From the NCBI GenBank assembly GCA_001949185.1, contig BDGG01000007.1, positions 383,401-447,400 on the forward strand: a stretch of 64,000 nt of DNA, written 5' to 3'. Positions within the stretch are counted from its first letter, which is position 1. The number at the start of each line of letters is the position of its first letter. Under the pieces are notes generated by a model that worked only from the letters and a program-made list of their open reading frames with translations, searched no databases and had not been told where the DNA came from. The position numbers and the translations under genes were made by a program. Source of the DNA: Ramazzottius varieornatus. Taxonomy: Eukaryota; Tardigrada; Eutardigrada; Parachela; Ramazzottiidae. Positions 11,006 through 23,200 of the stretch are shown here, in pieces.

Positions 11006-12012
11006 TAATTCCGCTCCGTTCCGGCTGGGCCCGATTTGGAACGGTGGAATTCCGAATCGGAATATAAGCCTCAGACCAGACTTCTGCCTGTCGAAATTCG
11101 GTTCTCTGCAGTGGAATTTCTACTTCGTGCGAAATTTGGTGTGGTGACACCCAGTGCAGCGGCGGTCATACAAAACAAAACTGGCGGGAAATACAGATAG
11201 TGCTCAGATGTGCGACTTGTGGATGACGTAATTTTCAAGTACAGGATGAAGTCAGATGACGCAACATACTAAAAGTTCCAGTTTGAATTTCGGCCTTTAT
11301 TTGAGAGTAGAGTCTGGAAAACGTTTCAACAGGAGTTGATTGTCAATCAACCCAAGTGACGTTTTCGCAGGCCGCAGGAGTCGAAGTTTGACTAACTTTA
11401 GGGAGCATGAGCGAGTCAAAGCAGGATTTGAATTTATGCAACATGTGTGCGAGCCACGTGGTCATCGTGAAAATCACCGCAATGACACGTGGGACTCATC
11501 GAGTCGTACGAGCTGCGTAGCTCTTGCACAGTAGCCACTTGCACTTGTACGATATTCGTACGGTACAGAAAAAACAAGCCCACGCGTTTTACAAATTTTA
11601 CCGCTGTAAAAACTTTGCGGTAGGCATTTTCCATTCTGAGCACTCCACTTTGAGATCTACCTTATCGCCAGTTTTGGCATACTCGCTGTCTCTCTCGGCA
11701 AATATATTGCATTGGCCGCGACCGACTGGTTAGGGAACGGTCAGGACGATCAGACTCCGATCATCGTTTTGATGCTTTTTCCTGACAGGTATGTCTCTTA
11801 GCATACTATAAACAGCAGGAAGGAATTCTATGAGCCTCTTCCTCGAGCTGGAGAAAATCCTGAAAGTGCGGAGCCGTTGTCCACCCCGTATGGCAGCAGT
11901 AAGTTCCCGGGTGCCTACTGTCCTCGTATCGCGAGCAGTATTGAGTCACCGGCAACAAAAACGAAGTAGATGACTAGATGTGCTCCTGAACACTTCTATG
12001 CTTGCCTCGATC

Positions 12013-12116
12013 CGACCGGGTCGATCGACCCGGGGTCGAATGGGTTACGAACGTTTTCATTTGTATCATCGACCCATTCGACCCGCTAACATCGACCCCG
12101 GGTTAACGGGTCGACC
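12013..12116. repeat. GGGTCGA inverted repeat
   Basis: The left block GACCCGGGGTCGAATGGGT and the right block ACCCATTCGACCCG plus TCGACCCCGGGTTAACGGGT form an interrupted palindrome of about 100 bp. MITE-like; family unknown. Confidence 0.55.
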
Positions 12117-12857
12117 CAAACATAGTGTAACAGGGTTTTTGAATGTACGAGTATTTATTTTGAACATTGATGATTCGAATGATCAGCGGTCAGCGGTCAG
12201 CGGTGAGCTCGTAAAACATCTTTTTTCGTGGCCAAAAAGACCGAATACCATGGATCCGAAGGAACATTTAGGAGCACGTAAGTAGGTTCTGCGGTTAAGT
12301 CAAAATTACCGAGTCCGCTTCCACAGTACATGACGCCTTTAGCTTTGTGGTGGGTACCGGAAGTCGGCCTATTAGTCACGATTTATCGCTGCGCTCTCCC
12401 GTTTTGCTTCGGTCATGCTGCTCGACAGTTCCTTGTCCATTATTGGTTGACGGGCTACAGCTCGTAGTTCAGCAACTCAAGGCTTCTCTGGTGGTGGTCA
12501 GTCCATTATACTACTTCGTAACCGCCTAGAACCTACGGAGCTACCCGATGTTCTGAAACACTTTCTGAGATTCGTCGTTGTTGTCTGATCCATCCTGAGA
12601 TCCACTTGTTAGCTCGCTTTTGAGTTCTCGGCGAAGGTTGACCCTGTTTTCGGCAGCTGTGTTGCAAACTGACAAAAGCATTTCAGAATGGCTCAGACAA
12701 CATCGGCGAATCTCATCGGAAAAAGTTTCAGAATGTCGGGTACAAAATTTCGGGTAACTTCAGATGATTATGGGCAAACTTCGGTTGATCTCGGATAATT
12801 CGTTTAATTTAGGGTGAACTTCGGGCAACTATGATAAAAATTGCCCAATGTCCGAAA

Positions 12858-13103
12858 TTAACTTAACTTTATCATTTTCAAAAACCAGCAAACAAGAGGT
12901 GAACCTGTCCCAGTTAGTCCGACAGTGGTATCAACCATGGGGCATCCGTGCACAGCAGGATAGTCCGGACGCCTTCCGACGCGATCTCGTCCATAACGAC
13001 GAGGTTCGTCGTACTCATCCCGTTCGCTTCGATCCCTGTGGGACGACGCAGATGCTTCATCCAATATGGCGAGGACCGCAATCGCGGAAAAGATGGACTT
13101 CAT
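12858..13103 (-). CDS. Candidate small secreted Arg-rich protein
   Basis: From a true ATG at 13103 the minus strand encodes 81 residues. The first 20 form a plausible signal peptide (MKSIFSAIAVLAILDEASAS). A highly charged segment follows with Arg-Arg and Asp-Arg pairs, then a tail with two cysteines (HGCPMV and LVCWF). The RR pairs could be proprotein cleavage sites, so a neuropeptide-type or defence-type precursor is possible, but no family match is recognised. It may continue past an unseen donor. Confidence 0.4.
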   Translation of the reverse strand: MKSIFSAIAVLAILDEASASSHRDRSERDEYDEPRRYGRDRVGRRPDYPAVHGCPMVDTTVGLTGTGSPLVCWFLKMIKLS

Positions 13104-13600
13104 TCTACTGGCTGGCGAGAAATTGGTGCGGTACGTGGGGAGCCCCGAACAAAATTCAGAACTGCTCGCAAATTTTGCCTACCCGAAACATTGCCTTTAC
13201 TTATACTGTAATTGGAGCAGTAGAATGTGGTCGTTCGCGAGGAAGAGAACGATCAAAAGATCCTTATTCCCCAAGCATTACTGCACACAACAAACGTGTG
13301 TCGACTGTCAACCACACTCTGCATATTCTACGAAACGCTGCAAGATCCCTAAAGTCAACTTACATCATCTATCCTCACGAAAAGCAGCTGGTTTTTTTTT
13401 TGGATCGCGCGTCCACCAACCTTCCAGACTTTCGTTGCGTTGCGTACTGTATATAACGATAAGTTATTCAGGACAGTTCAATTTCTCAAGTCGCAACCCC
13501 GTAAGTCTGACCTGCTGGAGTTGTGGCTTTAACGTCACGAAGCTCTTCCTCGCGAGCTCGCCGCTGGTCCGAACTCGACCTGGGAGGTAAAGACTCATGT

Positions 13601-14165
13601 TCGCACTGACGAGCGGTTACTCGGGTAATATCGTAATCTCCGTCACCCCCTCAGATTTCGCCCCACAATAGCTCATTCGACAGAACTCGACGAGCTGAAT
13701 CGAATGGCCGTATCCGTTTTCGGGAAAATGGATTTTGGGAGGACCGCAGACACGAAGAAAAATGCCTGTGATTAGAGCTTAGGATGGGTCTGGGCACGAG
13801 CGAAGCGACTGCCCAGACGCGGCCATCCCCAACCCCCCTCCCTCACCTAGACGCTCGTACACCCTTCCCCACCCCCAATCCCCACACCCCACCATGACCA
13901 CTTCGAGTTCGAGACGCTCGTACACCCTTCCCCCACCATCACCACTTCGGGAAGGGCCCACCGCTGCAACGGAAACGTGTCTTCCGGCAGAACTAATTTC
14001 TTTCCCCTGACTCCAAAATGCGTTCTACCGGAAAACGAATGCCGCTATTCGACTCAGCTAGTCGACATCTGTCGAATGTGCTATCAAGGGGTGAAATCTG
14101 AGGGGGTGACATAGATTACGATTGTACCGTTACTCGGACATTAAGCGGTTACTGACGAAAGCGAC
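13601..14165. repeat. Large foldback element with C-rich core
   Basis: Arms of more than 100 bp, about 13601-13750 and 13974-14165, are imperfect reverse complements. Matching blocks include GTCACCCCCTCAGATTTC against GAAATCTGAGGGGGTGAC, and CATTCGACAGA against TCTGTCGAATG. The core at about 13790-13965 is strongly C-rich on the plus strand and holds a 63-bp tandem duplication; GACGCTCGTACACCCTTCCC occurs at about 13850 and again 63 bp later. Probably a foldback transposon that captured or grew a satellite core. Confidence 0.65.
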
Positions 14166-14354
14166 GAGGAAGAATCCATCTTGTTAACACTTGCTCAAAA
14201 GAAGATTGCTCTACTTTCTCTCAGCACGATCATTTAACTTAGCAGGAAAGAACTCGGCATTTTCACATTTCTTAGGATGAGAAAACAAACTCCAACTTGT
14301 CTTTGGACGCACTGTCGAATCAAAATCAAACAAAAGAGCCAAAACTACTTGCTT

Positions 14355-17300
14355 TCACAAAACTCTCTTTCTAGACGTTTCTTCCTCAATGCAGCTCACA
14401 CCGTTGCCTCGTGGGGACTTCACATCGTACTGCTGCGCCTGATCACCCGCAGCCACCACACTGCCCAACCGTGACCGCCCGCTCTTGGAAGGAACCATGT
14501 CGGTCAGAAGGACGTCTGACGTACCCTGACCAGTCTCCAACGGCAGTGGATGCTGCTGGAAGTGTTCAATCATGGACTGGACACAGTCGAACCACATCGA
14601 CTGGACATGGCACTGTCCATCTGCCTCCACTATGATCCTCACGTGCTAAAGAATATCGATGCCAAATCAGCAAGTTTCTTCCATCGCGACGTGAGAGGTC
14701 GGCAAACGAATCCCACAACATCGTTATTACGAGTGGCGCATGCGGTCACTTCTATTGGCAGGAACAGTGCGCCATTTGGACAAATCGACAAGACTCTTTT
14801 CCCAAGTGGCGCACATTTGCGATTTCAGTAGCTGGAAATGTGCGCCACTTAGGGGGAACGATATGGCACATTTCGTTTGCCAAATTGTCCACCTCTCATT
14901 TAGAGAATAAAAAATTCCTGGTTCTTACCTTTGGTTTGCCGTAGGCGTTGAAGGTGATAACGCATTCACCAGGTCGCGTTTCGCTAGCCCGGACCAGAAA
15001 GCACCCATGCCTCCGTTCAGGTGGAGTGGTGGGCGTACATGATGTCACTGCGGCCGACGCTTCCGTCCGCGTGATGTCGCTGTGGTAGCCGGGATAGGCA
15101 GCCAGCGAACTTGCCCGTTCTCTTCCTTCTGCAACCACAAACTCAAGTTGGACCTTCACGAACTTCTACACAGATTACAGAATGAAAGGGTTGTTTTACC
15201 TGAAGATGGTACGTCAACTTCCGTGTTGACTTGACCATCGACAAGACCGCGGAAACGCCCGGCTGGCGCGTCCGTCACGCTGTTCTTCCTGGACATGGTT
15301 TGACGAGCCCATAGTGGAATCTCACAGGCAGTGTTGTCGAGAAGAGGAACGGCTGGAGAGATGGGGTCTGTGAGCGATTGCTTGGCCGTCTTATATACGA
15401 TCGATTGCGCCGACGAAGACGGAGGGAATGTCGACAGTCTCGGTCGCCTATTAGAAGAAACATCCACCGTAAAACACTATGCTTCTCGTGAACTTTCCAC
15501 GAACGAGCCGTAGTGCTGAGAGCCATTCGGAATTTGCGATGGGAATTTACTACACATTTGTGGTGTTTTGCTTACAATTGTGGCTGTTGAGCTTCAGCCG
15601 GGATTCTGGCCATTTCCAGTCCGCTTCTCTGCATCTCAAAGACCCACGCTCGTTTCTCGGTGGCCGTTTCCATTCGGAAGAAGTACCGTGTGCCATCTTT
15701 AAACTATACTCAAGAAAGAAAACAAAGCTCTTGGTCAGAAACGATAAACACTTGAGAAGAGAATGGTAATGAGGAACAAGTAGACTGTTCAAATGACCCA
15801 TCTTAAAGAAAAGTAAACCAACCACGTGACTTCACCCACCGTGCAGAGGTGGACATAGTCACGTGGCAGACAGACTGAAGAGAGACGACGCAAGCAACGG
15901 TGGTAAACGGTTTACAGACTGACCACCTGCGCACGCTTTGTTTCCGTAATCTTCCATCCACTTCACTTTCCAATGAAACGATAGCCCTTCTTCGCACAAG
16001 GATGATGGAAGAATAACATACCTGAACAACAAAGACGCAATCTGCTCGCTGGGCATCGCTGTCTAGGGCGTCTTTGGCTTCTTTAATTGCCGTACAAAAG
16101 AGACTCTTCTTGGCTTTGTTTGCCTACAAACACAAAAGATTAGTTTTCTGTGGGTAGCTTGGTACAAATCTTTTTCTTCCCATTTTCCCTTGTTTTACAA
16201 GTGTTTGTGCTGCCTTCACCTTGAGGTGGAACAAAGCCCATGAATGGAAGTTCACTCATGAAGATTCCATCGGACAGACTCATCAATCAACAATCAACAG
16301 GGAAACAAAGATCCAGTTGTAGTTGCACCCACTCAACAAAATAATGAAGCATCTGTTTCTGCTTTAAACAGCTTCTCCAGCCATCTTGACTTCCTGGTTT
16401 GAAAAATGATCTTCTCGGTATGGACTTCGGGTTTTTTCCAAATTACGACTTATGGATAGGTGTGATAAACTGGTTGCTTCCTGACAAAGCATTACGATGA
16501 CTAAAGTGCGGGGTTTCAAAAGGAAAAATCGATCGTGATAAAGAAGATGACAGCTTGCTTCCGTTCTCTCCACCAATTTGTGATCGGGTGGTAAAGCAAA
16601 CACGCAGCAAAGTGTGACTGTTTCGCTCTCAATGGTCGATTCATGGTCGCTAGTCACTGTTTACAACTTCACATCTTCCCTTCCCAGCAACGTTCAATCG
16701 CATGGAATAATATATCGACTTTTGATCGACAACAAGATCGTCAGCGATACGCGAGTATCGCTAATCATTCCCAGAATACCAGCCAATCAATACCACAAAA
16801 TGTCAATCAACAAGTCAACCACGCTATCGAGGCCGTGCCAACGGTAGCCAGCACGGCCTTGACATGCGCAGTGACGTATTCCAACACAGCCGTGATCGTC
16901 TGACGCGCCAAATCTGTTAGGTAGGCGAAAATGATACCCTGGAGACCATACGGTGGACTCGTCGTTAGCCCCAGGTGACTGACTACCACCCTTCAGAGAA
17001 AACCTCGTGCTACTCCACTGGATTGTCATGGTGAGTCTGTGACAATGCCATGCCTGAGCGCTTCTACGTGAGGAACTCATCATGTTCTTCTCCAAGAAAC
17101 TCGTTCTCGTTTGACGGAAACAAAAAGTCTTGTGATGAAACCATAAAGAAGGGAACACGAAGGAAGAGACACGAACGTGCGCGAAGCAAACAAACGCGCC
17201 TTGTTTCGAGATTAAAAGTCTGACGCCATTTTCCGCGTCGCGCCCAGTTTCGTATCGCGAAAAGCTCGTTATACTGTTTGCTCACTTCCTGTAAACATGT

Positions 17301-18690
17301 TCACAAATTTTATCAACAGGTTCGACCGAAATCAGCGTTCCACAAGGTTGGTAAGTTCACAAACACGTCACTTGGTGTTTTTCCATTCCGACAGTCAGTG
17401 CAAACACAACTGACGACTTTTTGCTGACTCAAACCTGACTTCTCGTTTCTTGTTTTGAAAAGTCGAGATTATTAATAACATTTTTCAAGTTCATGAATGT
17501 CAAATTAGCTTACCTTAGGCGGTGAGAAGATTTGCAGCAGGTATCCAGCTTGACTTCTGGCCAACACCAACCGACAGGCTTCCCACTTGGCTTCTCGACT
17601 TCTGCTCCTTCTTTCTTCGAGGCTCTCGTTCGCACCCACCACACAACCTGTACACAAGGCTTCCCTCACAACTTCCACCAATAGTTCCACCCTGGTTTGG
17701 CGAATCTCCCCAGCGACGGAGTTTCTTTTGGAGAAAACAGGTGTCTCCGGGGTGGAAGTACGGCTAGAGGAGTCCGCGGCACGGCTTGGCGGTACAACGA
17801 AGGGTCCAGTATCATTAAACGACTGCACACTCGCCGTTTCTACAACCAAAGTAAGTCGAAAAATTCGCCATAATGATCATGAGGCTCTTCTTACCTGATA
17901 TAGTCGAAGGTTCGGTTTTGGTGCTACGATGGAAAGGATTCAGTCCACGGAAGGAAAGTCGACGACGGAAGAAGGACTTTGACTGGCAATTGGGCAGGAT
18001 GTCCGACTGTCCAGTGAAGGAAACTACCGAAGAGCGTCTTGTAAATGTCGCTTCGTCTTCTGTAGAGCTGGATCGAGTCAAGTTGAGAAGGACTTCGGTA
18101 GGAGAAGCCCATTCAGAAGGTGGCGACGACCGTTTTTCCGTTTGGCAACGTCTGGGGGTCCGCTGGCCACCGGACGACTCGTCATATCCCGATGGTCCGC
18201 CAAAGGGTGTTGCCTGGACGAGTTGGCCGGCGTGACGTACCGTCTGTGAAGCCCCGCCCACATGTGCGACTTGATTGGCGTGATTGAGTTGGGTGGTTCG
18301 AGTAATTTCGGTATTTACTCTGGATGAACCATTTTTCGAGCTTTGACGGTCGAATTTTCTTGGAACTTGATCACCTTGCTCGGCAGCCTTGTTGTGAATA
18401 TTCGCGAAAGGAAAACGGTTGGATAGATCCGTGGGAGATGTTATTCCGGCGGAAGAGGGACACGTGTTTTCGGCATCGACTTTCCCGGCGGAAATTTGAG
18501 CTTGAAATTCGCCAAAAAATCTGTAACAAAATCTTCGACCACATTCCAACAGTAAAGTCTCCGTGGATAACTTATCCTCCAGTTGAGTGAATAACTGACG
18601 AGCTAGGAGGCTAGCTTCGTGGTCGACGTAGGAATCCAGCGCGGATCGAAGTGGATCGCTTTCTACAGACATTATCACGTCGACGTCCAT
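14355..18690 (-). CDS. SH2B: SH2B-family adaptor protein (Phe-zipper, PH, SH2)
   Basis: Seven exons join in frame: 18690-17895, 17839-17514, 16123-16022, 15703-15576, 15515-15200, 15165-14929 and 14645-14355, giving 731 residues against 756 for human SH2B1. Residues about 10-60 form the N-terminal dimerisation (Phe-zipper) region. The PH domain, about 335-440, is spread over three exons and ends with the typical Trp helix (EKRAWVFEMQ). The SH2 domain, about 577-680, has the phosphotyrosine pocket FLVRASE and continues HVQSMWFDCV. SH2B proteins scaffold JAK2 and insulin-type receptor kinases at the membrane. The first SH2 Trp (WFHG in relatives) is Gly here (YPGYHS). The start is the first ATG of the open exon; ATG 18672 is the alternative. 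Confidence 0.9.
14694..14898. mobile_element. GTGGCGCAC MITE in an SH2B intron (type copy)
   Basis: The ends GAGAGGTCGGCAAACGAA and TTCGTTTGCC...CACCTCTC are inverted. Inside are two shorter hairpins, each bounded by (A)GTGGCGCA and (T)GCGCCACTT. It lies within the last SH2B intron. Related hairpins with the same core are at 23083-23200, 25010-25136, 28327-28480, 29370-29485 and 37047-37173, all in introns of this window. Confidence 0.7.
16124..17513. other. SH2B intron, 1.4 kb
   Basis: This intron splits the PH domain. No open frame in it is supported as a gene on either strand, and I see no clear repeat. Confidence 0.6.
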
Positions 18691-20276
18691 CACATTGCGG
18701 AATATCACATAAAATCCCGGGATGAAGTAGGAAGTATCTCGATTCACACAGCTGACTGTCGCGCCAAAGACCTACGAAAAGAAAAAGGACGAGATGGAGA
18801 CTACCGACAACAGTGGCCAATGTTATGCAATAAATAAACAACAGCAGCACGGCCTTGACAACGCTGGACCAAAGGGGCGGAGTTTTTACCAAGCGCAGAA
18901 CCAGTGCATTAGGTTGGAATGCGCAGACAAGCGATCATTGGTCAACGGAACGGACATGGTGTTCTGCGCATTCGTTGACTTTGGCCGCCCACTTACCTCT
19001 TAGAAACCTGCACAATGATCCGACATTGGCCAACCAGCGGTGCGGCGACAAGCACCTGCGTACAGGCCGCTCTGACGTCAGGGACGAACGAGGTTGTTTG
19101 CCTTGAACTGATGGTCATCCATGGTCAAAGGCACACAGAATCTCTCAAGCGCCAATCACCTTGAATATTCATTTAATCTACTTCCCGACGGACAGACTGG
19201 TTTACACGGCGGGTATAAGTTCCGGCGCCGTTTCTGACTAACTTATGAGTTAATCATACCGGCACGTACCTGTGTGGGAGGCGGCTTTCTAATTCCAAAC
19301 TGACGGGTTTCCGTGGCAAGTGCGATATTTTCAGGGTTTCAGCTTGTGTCAGAATAACTTTCACAACATGAACGATCGAAAAGTGTGACAGAAGTGAAAA
19401 CGGGATCGCTGTTATATCGAAATTTGGACCGACAGACGAGACGACCGATTATGTTTTGGAGGATTTATTCGCCTGTTCCGCTTCAGGTTCTGACGAAGAA
19501 CAGAAGAGACAGGCAGAGCCAGACAGTGAATAATACGAGACAAACATGGTGACTCATGCTCACTTGTGACGAATCAGCGAGCCTGGGAGGCGGACCAGTC
19601 GAGCCGAAGTGGGTGACCGACTCGGAATGACACCCTCATCTATGCGTTGACTCGGTCCATGACTCTCTCTCGTGTCTCTGACCAACGAAAGCGTGTTCCC
19701 CTGTGGCCTGCTAACTTATCGTCCATCGCTTGACGTCACAGCGGGCCCATATAATCCATTCAGCACGCCTTGTTTACGTGGGCCACGTGTGCAAACCTGT
19801 TTTGACTGACCATGGCCCACTGGTCCATGTCGCACAATTAGGTCCAGCACGTGCGTGGGCCGTTGGGCTGTGTTATACGGCCATTACGTTCAAAACATGT
19901 TTACCCCATGACGTTACAAATTGTCCTCGGTCATGCAGCCGACCACGTGGCCAGTTTTATATTAATTTATTCAACTAATCAATAACCAGCCATCAACGAT
20001 TGATTAATTACCTGGATTACTTCCTTGATCGTGATCTTGGACAATCAGTGGAACTGCCATAGCGAAATGACGTAGCATTCTCAGCCACGGAAATTTGAAA
20101 ATAGACGGCAAAGGATATATTTCATGGAAAACAAGAACAGGTTTCGAGAGAAACGAGAAGGCAAAGCCAAAATCGATATCAGTGTCCCAGTGGTAAACAT
20201 ATTTTCGCTTGCGACGAGTCAGACTTATTACAGTGGTATGGCGGTGTAGTTAGGAATGAGCACGATGATGATCATC
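18691..20276. other. Intergenic, 5' of SH2B and 3' of CUX/CASP
   Basis: No gene supported. A short hairpin (GGAATGCGCAGAC and TTCTGCGCATTCG) lies at about 18917-18973. GTGGGCC/GGCCCA words recur on both strands between 19740 and 19870. The SH2B promoter should lie at the left end, reading leftwards; I see no clear core element. Confidence 0.5.
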
Positions 20277-23200
20277 TTACCCGCCTCCTGAATGGCCTTT
20301 CATGTGTTCGGCAAAGCTGAAAGAATAAATTGATAGTTTGGATCTCCCTAATGCAGCCATAAAAGACAGATGTAGCCTGCAGTGTACGCACCGTTTGGCA
20401 CAGTCGTAGGAGAAATCCCGGAGGCTGCTTTCGGCCCACGCCATCTTATACACCACCACAAACACCAGCAGGTGCAGCAGCAACGCGTAGATGAAGAAGG
20501 CCTTCCTGCTGATGGAGCTTCCCAAAATAGCGTTGCTCTGAAATAACACACGCTAGGAACATTAGGCTTTCCCCGTAAATCTTGACGGGGTGATCGATCC
20601 ACAATCCACTTCCGGCAACAACTTCCGTAAACCACCTTCGGGGTGATATTGTAGCCTCTTACTTGTGACACCCGGATGTAATTTACGGCGTTCGCGTAAA
20701 TTCGAGTGAAAGCTTGGAAGAAATGTTTACGTACCACTGCCAACGTTACTTTATCGACTGGGTTCAAAGCATCGTATTTTCTTTGACGTTCAGCCCGGTT
20801 GAACGACGAGAAAGGATCCAGTTTTGCTTCGTAAGCTGAGGAGTAGCGTGATTCCGCGTCGTGCGAGGGAGTTCGCTGTGACGCACCGGAAGTATCCATC
20901 GCAATCCTGTGCTCGCTTTTCCTTCCTTCGTAACTCTGTTCAAGCGCAAACGAAACGTCAGAATAAGGCTTGTCGGCTCTAACAGAGTTCGGAAGCGGAT
21001 ACCTGAAGATATCGAATGCGTTCGTACAGGCGGACATTGTCCACTTTGACAGCTTTCATTTCCGCCTTGACGGCCATCGTGGTGGTCTGCAGTTCATGGT
21101 TGCTGGCTTCTAGTTCTTTTAGCTTCTCGCGCAGTCTTTCCAGTTGTCTTTCAAGGATGGGTATGTAAGCTGCAGTCTGGGCTTCGTTCCACCCGGAGGA
21201 GTTCTCTGTCGGGTTGTCGGAGAAGTCGAAGTTGGACTGCTCACTGCGAAGAACATCTGTGACAAAGTCGGGCTCGTTGATGCTCAACCCGCTCCATGCT
21301 TCCTAGAGTCGAATCATGGAATATTAGTTTCGACGATTCTTTAGGTTTGTGTTAGTGTAGACGGTTTAAAGAAAGTTTAGTGTGCGAAAGAAACGATTGA
21401 GAAACTTGGCTAACAGATCATCAGTATTTTCGTAGACCTGCATACCACGACCCACGGTAAACATCAAGACCCCGGTATGCAGGTGCACGAAACTGCGAGC
21501 TTTTTGTTAGCTCGCTTCGGTTTCCCTCCAAGATACTGTGTTGGCGCTTCGCGAAGAAACGCTTTATTTTTATAGAGTTTGAATGTCTGCGATGCTGTCT
21601 AGTCTTCGGAATGCAGATGTTTGCATACTTTGGGTGTACGATGCCCGGAATTGGAAAGAGTAGTCAGTTCTTGCAGACGCAGAAGGTCGGCTTCCAGGCG
21701 CTCCGTCAACTTGGCCTGATCTTTCATCAGCTGCGTCTGACGCATGTGCTCACCCTCCAAACGCCGTAAGGAATCTGATGCCAGAAAGAGAAAAAAACAC
21801 ACAAGTTGAACATGAGATCAGAGCCAATGGAAGTAAGAATGCTGTCAATGTTGTGACAAGTAAGCGACACGCAAGGTCGACTTCACTGTTATTTTTGTGA
21901 TCAAGGCTGACGTCATCGGCTCGTGTCTGCGATGACGTCAGCGAGCTGGAACAAGGTCAAGGCCAAATGGAAAGCAGCAGTTTGAAGTTTGGTCAAGCTT
22001 ATAAAAGCATAGCGCAAGCATTACCACAGCGATAAAATAACAAAACTGGAAGCGGCACTTCCGCTGCTTATTTTCGAACTGCTCGTATTCAATTTCTATG
22101 TGTGTACTAGTTTTCGGCGTCACACGTGCGAAAATTTTACGACAGCATAGTGATGGTTGAAATATTTTTGGAAGCAAGAAAACAGATGTGTACAAGATAA
22201 GGTTCAATTTTAGAATGAGGAAGTGCGTACAAAAAACCGGAGAAAGTAAAACAAGCCATGTACAGAAACAGAGATTCTAAGAAGCCGTACAGATCAGAAA
22301 TATATCACGAAAGAAAAATTAGAAACGTGAAACATTTACAGCACAAGCACAAAACTGTGCATATCTATCGAGCAATCATTGCAGTGTTTCATGGGAAAAA
22401 ACCTATTCAGGAACCGGGTCGCCCAAAACTAGTCTCACAACATTAAAGTCACCGTCATAAAAAGAAAACACCACAAACCTAGGAACGCTGAGACAAATTA
22501 TCATCGCTGAGGTGTTTTCAACCCCAGGAACATTTTCTTCAGAAATAGGAAAGCTAAAACTTGAGAGTATGTCGGTATCTTTCACCAGTCTTTGTCGTCA
22601 CCATCATGACTGCCTTCTCGCACACTGGGTCCATTCTTCCCACCGGAGGGAAGACTCAAGCCCAACGGCCAGCTGTGTTCCCGCTGGCCCCTCTCCATCT
22701 TGGGGTAATGTGGTTGGACGATGACGGTGTCATGGGGTCGAGCGCCACGCATGGCGGACCGCGGCACACATACCCCGTTGATGATCTCACCGTCCTCGTC
22801 GTCCAACGAACCCACCTCGTCATCTTCCTCGGAATGGTACTTGTGGTAGACTGGCTTGTCGTTGGGCAGGTCATCGTACAGGTGGTTCTCGGCGTCGCCG
22901 CCGGAAGTGCCGTCAGACTCGTCCAGACGAGAACGCTTCTCGCAGGAAGATTCACCGTCGGACGAACCGCGGGAACGCTTACTACTCCCTGCTGAAAAGA
23001 CCCACATCAAGGCCACTTCTCCAGAACGGTTTATAATATAGCAGATCGACAAACAAGCTCGGACAGATCGCGGTTCGAATGGCGCACAGTTTCGGTAAAA
23101 TCAGTTGGAAGCATACGCCAATTGGGAAAACAATCTTGGCGAGTTTATTTTTTCAAGTGGCGCACGTTCTCAGTAAAATTAGCTGAAAGCTTCCGTCACT

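Larger units (their letters stand above)
8953..12857. other. Gene-poor region with simple repeats
   Basis: GGATGG-type simple repeats lie at about 9372-9480, before the 32-bp minisatellite. One small membrane ORF is listed at 10808. An inverted repeat built on GGGTCGA/TCGACCC lies at 12013-12116. Nothing else in the stretch looks like a gene. Confidence 0.5.

Noticed and set aside
20936-21002. A 24-bp intron after the exon ending RIRYLQ (acceptor near 20979)
   Set aside because: It is too short to splice and gives the wrong frame. The acceptor at 20936 gives a 67-bp intron and restores LQSY, as in other CASP proteins.
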